From Chloroflexota bacterium (GTDB taxonomy: Bacteria > Chloroflexota > Chloroflexia > QHBQ01 > JADMIH01): 31,613 nucleotides of DNA. The notes under the pieces were generated by a model that was not told the DNA's origin, did no database searches, and saw nothing but the letters and a program-made list of their open reading frames with translations. A program made the position numbers and the translations under genes. Positions 23,205 to 29,696 of the stretch are shown here, piece by piece. The stretch spans positions 1-31,613 of the forward strand of contig JADMIH010000026.1 of NCBI GenBank assembly GCA_015478675.1, in the 5' to 3' direction. The first letter of the stretch is position 1. Every line of letters begins with the position of its first letter.

Positions 23205-23699
23205 CTAAGGCTTCACTAAAAAGCGGAGTGTAAGGGTTTGCTCTGGGGCCACAGGGTCGTTTGACTTAACTCGCAGCAATACGTCCTGCATGCCGGGCAT
23301 TGGCTTGTCGAAGCTTACAACGATAGTGCTTGATTCTCCAGGATTGATGGTCGCCGAACTGGCGACAGCTTTGACCCCTCAGGTTCAGGTGCCGCCGGGG
23401 CGAGGCGGCTCAGGGTTTATGTCCGTAATCTGGAGCGGTTGATTGCCTGAGTTGGTGAACTGCCAGCGATACTCCATTGGGGTGGCATAATTTATGGTGC
23501 CGAATTGGTGCTCTGTCTCCTGAAAGCTGAGCCTCGGCCCACCACCGCCCGCTTGCCCTTGTCCGCCGGACCCGCCGCCCAAATCGCAGGCGGTGAGGCC
23601 CAGGAGCACGGCAAAGGCAGCAACAAGAGCGAACAGCAGGCCCCCGTAGCCTATGATCGGGGGTGAGGTTGTCCACCTTAAAGTGTTCCTCTTACGCAT
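23205..23699 (-). CDS. DUF1573 lipoprotein with two in-frame UGA codons: candidate selenoprotein (Sec-Thr-Sec)
   Basis: 164 codons plus stop from ATG 23699 (GGAGG 6 nt upstream) to TAG 23205. A signal segment with lipobox LTAC (Cys38) and a Gly-rich spacer are followed by a DUF1573 domain (LSFQETEHQFGTINYATPMEYRW, NSGNQPLQITDI). Codons 105 and 107 are TGA (23387-23385 and 23381-23379), separated by ACC. The same frame then continues for over 50 sense codons of clean family sequence (SATINPGESSTIVVSFDKPM, LRVKSNDPVAPEQTLTLRF). The UGAs sit 12 residues before Pro-Gly, where DUF1573 proteins usually carry Cys-x-Cys. Read as Sec this is a U-T-U lipoprotein; otherwise it is a pseudogene with two nonsense codons one codon apart. 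Middle gene of the leftward operon. Confidence 0.7.
23341..23377 (-). promoter_or_regulatory. Candidate bacterial SECIS stem-loop
   Basis: In the mRNA, 12 nt after the second UGA, GUCGCC and GGCGAC form a perfect 6-bp stem with loop AGUUC. The loop carries G-U at positions 2-3, and its G is 20 nt after the second UGA and 26 nt after the first. That fits the 16-37 nt window described for bacterial SECIS elements. An outer GGGU/AUCC pairing can extend it across an internal loop. The E. coli bulged U is not reproduced. Confidence 0.5.
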
Positions 23700-23733
23700 C
23701 TTATACCTCCTCTATCTAATCATTTACCCGGGT

Positions 23734-24732
23734 CTACTTCTGACCCGACCATGTGGTCCCACCGTCCTCACTTCGGAAGACCAGCCCCTCCCGACTTTTG
23801 GCGTTCACAGCCAGTATCAGTTGCGGGCGAGCAGGGCTGATAGCCAGCGCTACGGCATTATCTCCAGGGTAGGTTGTCTTTTTCCATGTAGCTCCAGTGT
23901 CCGTGCTTTTGTATAGACCTCCCTCCACTCCTGCGTATAGAGTACTGCTTGTTTTGGGGTCCACAGCTACTGCATATATGTTACTTGAGACCAGATCGCC
24001 TCCCGCCGGCGCCCAGCTTTTCCCGGTATCGCTGCTACGTAGCATCCCGGAACCCATGCTCACCGCATAGAGAGATATGGGGTCGCCACCCGTCGCCAGC
24101 GACATCACGTCGGGCGGCATCTGGCCGCCAGTAGTTTGCCAGGTGCTACCACCGTCACTGCTCTGCAACACTCCACTGCCCACAAGATAAGCGAAGAGGC
24201 GATTACTGCCGTCGGTAGCGGCAGCGAAACCGTGAGTGTCGGTGCCTGGAAGATTGTTCTCGACCGGACGCCATGTTGCACCGCCATTCGAGCTTACTTG
24301 AAATATATCGTGGCCCGCCATGTACATCTGCTTTGAATTGGTAGGGTTCACAACTATGCCCATCGCGTCGAAGTCTTTCTTGTCAACCAGAGTGGTCCAC
24401 GTCTGCCCGGCATCATTGCTGCGCAAGATGCCCCCATGATGGCCGAAGAAGACTGTATTGGGGTCCTCCGGATTGAAGACAAGGGCGTGGTAATCCGAAG
24501 TGCCCAGGGTAGAGATAACGCCACCATTCCCCCCGCCTCTGGGCAGCAAGAAGAAGAGGAGCACAACCGCCAGGAGTGCGGCAACCACGCCAATGATGAG
24601 GGATCGCCTCTGTCGTTTTGGCATACCTCGCCGGTAAGCGGTTCGCCCTGCCTTCTGTTTCGTTTGCATCCCCGGGCTACCGGGGCGTATTGTTGTGGCA
24701 GTTTTGGCACGCTGTTTGGTCTTCTGTGACAT
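23734..24732 (-). CDS. Membrane-anchored Asp-box beta-propeller (F510_1955-like family)
   Basis: 332 residues. The basic N-terminus is followed by one TM helix (about residues 44-65), giving an extracytoplasmic propeller. Six Asp-box/BNR motifs of the S-x-D-x-G-x-T-W type are visible: SNDAGQTW, SSNGGATW, SSDGGSTW, SSDTGKSW, STDTGATW and SEDGGTTW, each at the end of a blade. Relatives are named F510_1955-family glycosylhydrolases, although no catalytic residues are evident and a sialidase role is not supported. ATG 24732 has GGAG upstream; ATG 24669 and 24624 are further in-frame candidates. First gene of the leftward operon, 34 nt before the DUF1573 gene, with a leader of about 147 nt from the promoter at 24886. 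Confidence 0.85.
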   Translation of the reverse strand: MSQKTKQRAKTATTIRPGSPGMQTKQKAGRTAYRRGMPKRQRRSLIIGVVAALLAVVLLFFLLPRGGGNGGVISTLGTSDYHALVFNPEDPNTVFFGHHGGILRSNDAGQTWTTLVDKKDFDAMGIVVNPTNSKQMYMAGHDIFQVSSNGGATWRPVENNLPGTDTHGFAAATDGSNRLFAYLVGSGVLQSSDGGSTWQTTGGQMPPDVMSLATGGDPISLYAVSMGSGMLRSSDTGKSWAPAGGDLVSSNIYAVAVDPKTSSTLYAGVEGGLYKSTDTGATWKKTTYPGDNAVALAISPARPQLILAVNAKSREGLVFRSEDGGTTWSGQK

Positions 24733-24879
24733 CTAATAGTCTCCGTTGTGCTTTCTGGATAACCGACATAGCAAGGTTAATTCACAATGGTGTAAAGGCC
24801 ACACCCGGCACAAAGCAGCAGGCACCATATCTACCTGTTACTTACCATATACATGTGGATGGATCAGGTGAGAGCGACC

Positions 24880-24908
24880 TTGCCCATTATATAAGAGCGT
24901 GGTATACT
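24880..24908 (+). promoter_or_regulatory. Promoter of the SHOCT-DUF305 operon, overlapping the divergent one
   Basis: TTGCCC (24880-24885), a 17-nt spacer, and TATACT (24903-24908). Expected start near 24915, giving a leader of about 85 nt to ATG 24999. It physically overlaps the opposite promoter at 24886-24915. Confidence 0.55.
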
Positions 24909-24915
24909 GAGTCAA
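24886..24915 (-). promoter_or_regulatory. Promoter of the propeller-DUF1573-DUF2933 operon
   Basis: On the minus strand TTGACT (24910-24915), 18-nt spacer, perfect TATAAT (24886-24891). Start near 24879, leader about 147 nt. Its -35 lies within ACCTTGAC and the opposite promoter's -35 within ACCTTGCC, making a symmetric arrangement (ACCTTG 24878-24883, CAAGGT 24913-24918). The leader (24733-24879) contains only a weak 5-bp hairpin at 24789-24805. Confidence 0.65.
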
Positions 24916-24937
24916 GGTACTGTGGTGGTGGGTACCT
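24915..24937. promoter_or_regulatory. Operator-like inverted repeat at the divergent promoters
   Basis: AGGTAC (24915-24920) and GTACCT (24932-24937) form a perfect 6-bp dyad with an 11-nt centre. It sits on the predicted plus-strand start site and abuts the minus-strand -35, so a bound protein could block both. The regulator gene is not in the window. Confidence 0.45.
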
Positions 24938-24998
24938 AGAAACAGCATAGGAGAGTGTCTAATGCTCTGTGCAATCAAGTGGCCTATAGAATTGTGTG

Positions 24999-25283
24999 AT
25001 GGGCGGTAATGGCATGATGAGTGGGATGATGGGGTCCGGCATCTACTGGTGGCTTTTCGCAGGATCGGTGATAGTGGTGATAACAGGTATCGTACTGCTT
25101 CTTGCCTGGCTTTTTGGCCGCAGTGCGAGCCGTGCACGCGTCACAAGCGAGGAAACCCCGCTGGTTATACTTCAACGCCGCTACGCGCAGGGGGAGATTG
25201 GCCCCGATGAATACGCTCGTGTCCGTTCGGATTTACTGTCTAACGCCAGTGCTCCGGCGGGGAACAAGGAGAATACAGAATGA
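24999..25283 (+). CDS. Small SHOCT-domain membrane protein
   Basis: 94 residues from ATG 24999; GTG 24996 is immediately upstream and in frame. The N-terminus is Met/Gly-rich (MGGNGMMSGMMGSG). One TM helix (about 16-38) is followed by the SHOCT motif at the C-terminus (LQRRYAQGEIGPDEYARVRSDL), typically an oligomerisation segment. No ribosome site is obvious. Its stop overlaps the DUF305 start (ATGA), so the two are translationally coupled. Met-rich N-termini and pairing with DUF305 are common in metal-stress loci of many bacteria (inference for this one). Confidence 0.85.
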   Translation: MGGNGMMSGMMGSGIYWWLFAGSVIVVITGIVLLLAWLFGRSASRARVTSEETPLVILQRRYAQGEIGPDEYARVRSDLLSNASAPAGNKENTE

Positions 25284-26032
25284 GAAATCGCACTTTATTA
25301 GTCGCCGGCCTGGGGTTGCTCTTCTTTGGGATAGCGGGTATGGTATTGGGCGGGGTGGGGGCCTTTGCCTCAGCGCCCACTTCTATGATAGCTGGGCCAA
25401 CGGCCCAGGCAGCTACGACACCCAGCGCTGCCCCAAGCCCGTTCATGGGCACCTCGGACCCCAACGCCGAGTACGATCTCCGCTTTATTGATGAAATGAG
25501 TATGCACCACCAGGGTGCTATCATGTCGGCGCAAGTGATGATAGGAGGGTCCAAGCGGCCTGAGCTGCGAGACCTGGCAAGCCGAATAGAGAAAGGGCAG
25601 CAGAAACAGTTAGACCAGATGCAAGCCTGGCGTAAGCAGTGGTACCCTAATGCGCCCAAGCCCACTATGACTACGGATATGATGGGGGCAGGTGGCATGG
25701 GCAGCGCGAGTGGCGGCATGATGAGTGGGAGTTCTAATAGTGGTATGATGGGCAGCATGATGGTAGATATGATGGGCGGGCAAGACGCCTCCGACCGGAT
25801 GTTCCTGCGGATGATGATCCCTCATCACCAACTGGCGATTGACATGGCGCAGGATGCCCTGAAGAACGCCCAGCGCGCTGAGCTTAAGACCCTGGCACAG
25901 CAAATCGTTAACGACCAATCTGCCGAGATAAAGGAGATGGAAGGCTATCTTCTCACATGGTACGGCGAACCCTCGACACGCGACACAGCCCAGAGCATGC
26001 GCGAAATGATGCAGCGCGTGTGCAAGCCCTAA
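25280..26032 (+). CDS. Secreted tandem DUF305 (ferritin-like) protein
   Basis: 250 residues with an N-terminal signal peptide or anchor (RTLLVAGLGLLFFGIAGMVLGG). Two DUF305 repeats follow, each a helical segment with a His-His-Gln motif: MHHQGAIM around residues 75-81 and IPHHQLAIDMA around 180-190. A Met/Gly/Ser-rich loop (about 130-170, MMGAGGMGSASGGMM) joins them. DUF305 proteins are extracytoplasmic four-helix proteins often near copper genes; His and Met are plausible metal ligands, but activity is unproven. AAGGAG lies 9 nt before ATG 25280. Last gene of the plus operon. Confidence 0.92.
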   Translation: MRNRTLLVAGLGLLFFGIAGMVLGGVGAFASAPTSMIAGPTAQAATTPSAAPSPFMGTSDPNAEYDLRFIDEMSMHHQGAIMSAQVMIGGSKRPELRDLASRIEKGQQKQLDQMQAWRKQWYPNAPKPTMTTDMMGAGGMGSASGGMMSGSSNSGMMGSMMVDMMGGQDASDRMFLRMMIPHHQLAIDMAQDALKNAQRAELKTLAQQIVNDQSAEIKEMEGYLLTWYGEPSTRDTAQSMREMMQRVCKP

Positions 26033-26140
26033 CCCCAAAAGCGGCAGAAGCAGGACATAGGTTAGTGCAATGCGCAAGTGCTCAGAATAGGAGCTTGGGG
26101 TGAGCCTGGTATAGCCCCCTGACGGGGTACAAGGGCCGCC

Positions 26141-26165
26141 CCCCTCTCCCTTCATGGGAGAGGGG
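26141..26165. repeat. REP-like 10-bp hairpin in an intergenic region
   Basis: CCCCTCTCCC and GGGAGAGGGG pair perfectly around a 5-nt loop, followed by TTGGGGGTGAGGG. This hairpin-plus-G-rich tail resembles a dispersed intergenic element seen in many bacterial genomes. A smaller CCCC-CTGAC-GGGG stem precedes it. No gene is seen in 26033-26253, and no T-tract suggests a classical terminator. Confidence 0.55.
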
Positions 26166-26257
26166 TTGGGGGTGAGGGTAGTCGGGAGTACACCCGCACA
26201 GGTACCTCTCGAACTTTGCTCCACTCTAATTCTGAACTCTTACACCCCTACCCTTGT

Positions 26258-26286
26258 TTGACAAACCCTTCACCCTGCGTTACAGT
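26258..26286 (+). promoter_or_regulatory. Promoter at the start of the polysaccharide cluster, leaderless
   Basis: Perfect TTGACA (26258-26263), a 17-nt spacer and TACAGT (26281-26286). The expected start is at about 26293, exactly GTG 26293 of the next gene, implying a leaderless transcript. It sits inside the longer open frame that begins at TTG 26254, which argues against that earlier start. Confidence 0.5.
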
Positions 26287-26292
26287 TTGGCT

Positions 26293-27234
26293 GTGAAGTC
26301 TATAGCGGCAACGGCTGCTCATCTGTTGCAATCCTCAAGGGCCAGACGTTGGCTGCAAGTCGCGCTGGTGGCGCTGGTTCTTCTCTTTTTCGGGCGCGCC
26401 TTCTACGAGGTGGCCCCCAGGCTCCTCTCTTACAACTGGCAACTCGACCCGACCTATCTCCTTATCTCACTGTTGATCATGCTGGCGCGTGGGCCTATCG
26501 GCGCGTACGGCTGGTGGGCCATTGTGCGAAGGCTTGGCTATCCCCTTACATGGGTGCAAAGCGTGCGCCTCGTCTCGATATCGAGCGTGGCGGGTTTCGT
26601 CCCCGGCTCGATGTGGCACGCCGTCAGCCGCGTCTACCTAGCCGATAAAGAAGGCATACCACGCCTGACAAGCGTTGTGAGTATGGGGATAGAAACGATG
26701 ATGGTGCTGCTCGGTGCGCTTATCGTGGCTTCTCTGAGCCTGATAGGGTGGCATGATGCTCCTGTCTGGGGAGGGCTGGCGCTGCTTGTGATTATGTTCG
26801 CGCTGATCCTGCAACCGCAGCTTCTCTTTCGGGTGCTCAACTGGGCGTTAGTGCGGCTCAAGCGCAAGCCTGTGGAGGTGCAGCTATCGGCGAAGGATAT
26901 GCTTATTCTCCTCTGGCCCTATCTGCTCAACTGGCTGCTCTATGGGGTAATGTCATTTGCAATCGTCGCTGCCCTTTATCCACAGCTTTCTATTGCCTAC
27001 CTGCCTGTAACCGCAGGCATATTTACCGCCTCCTGGGCCGCAGGCTACCTGGTCATCTTTGTGCCGCAGGGCTGGGGTGTACGCGAAGTGATCGTCACAA
27101 CAGTGCTGGCAGGGCTGCTGGGCTTGCCTGTAGCTGTGGCCGCAGGCGCTGCCCTCCTGTCAAGAGCATGGTCCATAGCCGGCGTAGCCCTCTGGGGAGC
27201 AATCGCCACGCTAGCGATCAGGGATTATCAATAA
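26293..27234 (+). CDS. Flippase-like LPG-synthase-TM-family membrane protein
   Basis: 313 residues from GTG 26293, with eight or so hydrophobic helices. It belongs to the lysylphosphatidylglycerol synthase TM superfamily (PF03706/TIGR00374): LLISLLIMLARGPIGAYGWWAIVRRLGY, SSVAGFVPGSMWHAVSRVYL, and the C-terminal signature AGYLVIFVPQGWGVREVIV. It lacks the soluble aminoacyl-transferase domain, so it resembles the flippase-like members near polysaccharide genes. Function here is likely glycolipid handling (inference). The gene begins the surface-polysaccharide cluster; the upstream frame could start at TTG 26254, but the promoter overlaps it. Confidence 0.8.
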   Translation: MKSIAATAAHLLQSSRARRWLQVALVALVLLFFGRAFYEVAPRLLSYNWQLDPTYLLISLLIMLARGPIGAYGWWAIVRRLGYPLTWVQSVRLVSISSVAGFVPGSMWHAVSRVYLADKEGIPRLTSVVSMGIETMMVLLGALIVASLSLIGWHDAPVWGGLALLVIMFALILQPQLLFRVLNWALVRLKRKPVEVQLSAKDMLILLWPYLLNWLLYGVMSFAIVAALYPQLSIAYLPVTAGIFTASWAAGYLVIFVPQGWGVREVIVTTVLAGLLGLPVAVAAGAALLSRAWSIAGVALWGAIATLAIRDYQ

Positions 27235-27242
27235 ACCAGCCG

Positions 27243-28439
27243 ATGAGACAGCAGCGAACAACTCGTAGCCCCGCCATGCATCACCCCATAAATGAGCGAC
27301 AACGTAAGCTCCGCATACTGCATCTGATTTATGATGACATAGATAACCCCTGGGTTGGAGGCGGAGGAGCCAGGCGAACTATCGAGATTTACAGCCGCAT
27401 CGCGCAACGCGGTCATAAAGTGCAGGTGGTTTGTGGAAGCTACCCTGGCGCACCAAAGCGACGATTAAGGCGCGGTGTCAGCTACCGCTATGTGGGATAT
27501 CCGCGCTCCTATGTGCTGAGCAGGCTCACTTACATGCTGGAGGCCGTGCGCTTGATAAAGGGTGGTGGCTATGATATAGTCATCGAGGATGTGTCGCCTT
27601 TTTCACCTGTTGGCGCGCCGTTGTGGAAGAGGCATGTGCCTTCTGTAGCCAGCGTGCAGAATCTCTCCGGCATGCATGCAACCGCTAAGTATGGCATGAT
27701 CGGGTTGGGGCCAAAGCTGGCGCAGAGGCCGCTAATCTCGCTCTTCAAGAACTTTGTCGCGGTATCACCGGGCATTGCCGCCGAGTTGCGCGGGATGTTG
27801 AAGGGTAAGATACAGGTGCGAGTAATCCCAAACAGCGCCGGAACGCCTTTGCAGGCAGATGGTGAAGCCACCAACCCTTATGGGCGGTATATCCTCTCCC
27901 TGGGCAGGGTTGACATTTACCAGAAGGGGCTAGACCGGCTGATTACCACCTTCGAGGAGGTGGCGCGACAGCTACCCGACCTACGCCTGCTAATAGCGGG
28001 CAGTGGCGTCGAGGAGCAGGTGCGCTTGCTGAGGTCGCTGGTGAATAAATCAGGCGTGAGCGAGCGCATAGAGTTGCTGGGCCAGGTGAGCAGCGATGAG
28101 GCGGCCAAGCTTATGAAAAGTGCCCTTGCCCTCGTTATGCCCTCCCGTTACGAGGCGTGGCCGCTCAGCGCGATAGAGGCAGGAGCGGCTGGAACACCTG
28201 TAGTGGGTTTCGATATAGTAGGCGTGAGGGACGCCGCGCCTCTCTTTCCGAAGGGTCACGGCCAACTGGTGGAGGCAGGCGACACAGCGGCCATGTCGGA
28301 AGCGCTGGTGAGAATCGCCACAGATGCAACTCTCCGAGCCAAAGTGGGCAGAAAAGGGCAGGAGTGGGCTAGCCACTTCACCTGGGACGCCCTGGCCGAG
28401 GAGCAACTCCGCTTTTATGAGGAGCTAGTGAGTAAATAA
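27243..28439 (+). CDS. GT4-family glycosyltransferase
   Basis: 398 residues from ATG 27243, 8 nt after the flippase-like stop; ATG 27276 is an alternative nearer the conserved domain. The two-domain GT-B fold is clear: an N-terminal acceptor domain with GGGGARRTIEIYSRIAQRGHKV, and a C-terminal nucleotide-sugar domain with ILSLGRVDIYQKGLDRL and RLLIAGSG. The retaining GT4 EX7E motif is intact in EAWPLSAIE. It transfers a sugar from an activated donor, probably onto a polyprenyl-linked glycan. Cytosolic or membrane-associated; donor and acceptor unknown. No strong ribosome site is present. Confidence 0.9.
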   Translation: MRQQRTTRSPAMHHPINERQRKLRILHLIYDDIDNPWVGGGGARRTIEIYSRIAQRGHKVQVVCGSYPGAPKRRLRRGVSYRYVGYPRSYVLSRLTYMLEAVRLIKGGGYDIVIEDVSPFSPVGAPLWKRHVPSVASVQNLSGMHATAKYGMIGLGPKLAQRPLISLFKNFVAVSPGIAAELRGMLKGKIQVRVIPNSAGTPLQADGEATNPYGRYILSLGRVDIYQKGLDRLITTFEEVARQLPDLRLLIAGSGVEEQVRLLRSLVNKSGVSERIELLGQVSSDEAAKLMKSALALVMPSRYEAWPLSAIEAGAAGTPVVGFDIVGVRDAAPLFPKGHGQLVEAGDTAAMSEALVRIATDATLRAKVGRKGQEWASHFTWDALAEEQLRFYEELVSK

Positions 28440-28490
28440 CTTTCCAGCTGATTTTCAATCTCCCTATCGAGCGTGGCATCTTCATCATTT

Positions 28491-29696
28491 ATGATCCTCT
28501 TTATTACTCGCAAACACCCGCCCTCCGTTGGTGGGATGCAGAAGCTAAGCCAGAGCTTGACCAAAGAAGTTGGCAGGCTCACACCCACCACCACCATCTA
28601 CTGGGGCGGGTCCACTTTGTTTGTGCCTTTCTTCGTGGTTTATGCCTTCCTGCGGGCGGTCTTCACGATACCCCGCTCAAACCACGTCAAGCTGATACAT
28701 CTCTCTGATGCGCTCCTCACCCCACTTGGCCTTGCACTTCGCACACTGCTTAGGGTACCTGTAGTAGTCACGGTGCATGGACTGGATGTAACTTACTCCA
28801 ACCGCCTCTACCAGTGGCTCATACCAAAGTGTCTCCAGCGCATGGACAAAGTTATATGTGTGAGCAGTAACACCCGCCAGCAGTGTATCAGGCGCGGAGT
28901 ACCTACTTCCCTCTGCGTGGTGGTGCCTAATGGGGTGAATATGCTGGAGTTTGGCGACCGCCAGTACACCGCGCAGGGGATGCGCAACCTCCAAATGGCA
29001 GCAGGTCGCCAGCTCCGAGGCCGAAAGGTCCTGCTCACTGTAGGCAGGCTCGTAGAGCGCAAAGGAGTAGTGCATTTCCTGACCGAAGTTATGCCGCGCA
29101 TGATGGCGCAAAGGCAGGATATTTGTTATCTCATCATAGGGGAAGGCCCACAGCGCGACTTGCTTGAAACGCGGATTGCTTCCCTGCACCAGGAGGACCA
29201 CGTTGTGCTCCTGGGGCGCGTAGATGACGACACGCTACGCGCAGCTTATCACGTAGCCGACCTCTTTGTGATGCCCAACATCCCGGTACAAAACGACATT
29301 GAGGGCTTTGGCCTCGTTGCGCTCGAGGCCGCCGCCGCCGGGCGCTATGTTGTGGCCTCGCGGCTCGACGGAATACCGGAGGCAATAGTACCGGGAGAGA
29401 ACGGCATATTGCTCGACCCTCTGGACAGTAAAGCCTTTGCCGATACAATCCTGGACCTGCTGGCACACGACGAAAAGCGGATCGCCCTGGGTAAGAAAGC
29501 AAGGGAGTTCGTCAGAAACAGATATTCGTGGGACATCGTGGCGCGCCGGTACCAGCAAATTTTCATGCGTGTGATTCAAGCACAGCATGAGCAAAACTCC
29601 CACCTCCCGCCCGCAGAGACAGATCGCAACTCTCCACCAGCCCGCCCACAGGAAGGCGCAGACGCGCAACCCGCGAGCCGGGAGATAGAGGGGTGA
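28491..29696 (+). CDS. GT4-family glycosyltransferase
   Basis: 401 residues from ATG 28491; GTG 28473 is an in-frame alternative. The N-terminus MILFITRKHPPSVGGMQ is the standard GT4 opening (glycine-rich acceptor loop). VVPNGV, LLTVGRLVERKG and LIIGEGP mark the donor domain, and the EX7E motif is in EGFGLVALE. About 30 C-terminal residues are Pro/Glu/Gln-rich and probably disordered. Its TGA stop overlaps the start of the next gene as GTGA, showing translational coupling. It differs from the preceding GT4, so the two likely add different sugars. Confidence 0.9.
   Translation: MILFITRKHPPSVGGMQKLSQSLTKEVGRLTPTTTIYWGGSTLFVPFFVVYAFLRAVFTIPRSNHVKLIHLSDALLTPLGLALRTLLRVPVVVTVHGLDVTYSNRLYQWLIPKCLQRMDKVICVSSNTRQQCIRRGVPTSLCVVVPNGVNMLEFGDRQYTAQGMRNLQMAAGRQLRGRKVLLTVGRLVERKGVVHFLTEVMPRMMAQRQDICYLIIGEGPQRDLLETRIASLHQEDHVVLLGRVDDDTLRAAYHVADLFVMPNIPVQNDIEGFGLVALEAAAAGRYVVASRLDGIPEAIVPGENGILLDPLDSKAFADTILDLLAHDEKRIALGKKAREFVRNRYSWDIVARRYQQIFMRVIQAQHEQNSHLPPAETDRNSPPARPQEGADAQPASREIEG

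Noticed and set aside
23385..23699. DUF1573 gene as a short 104-residue protein ending at the first TGA
   Set aside because: The same frame continues with conserved domain sequence after a second TGA, so a short product would lose half the domain. Pseudogenisation would need two nonsense codons one codon apart with the rest intact. Kept as a candidate selenoprotein with this as the main alternative.
23734..24732. True sialidase or glycoside hydrolase for the Asp-box protein
   Set aside because: Asp boxes are structural; the Arg triad and catalytic Tyr/Glu of sialidases are not recognisable.
24618..24950. Small plus-strand frame across the divergent promoter region
   Set aside because: It crosses the start of the minus-strand propeller gene and the promoters and shows no recognisable protein pattern.
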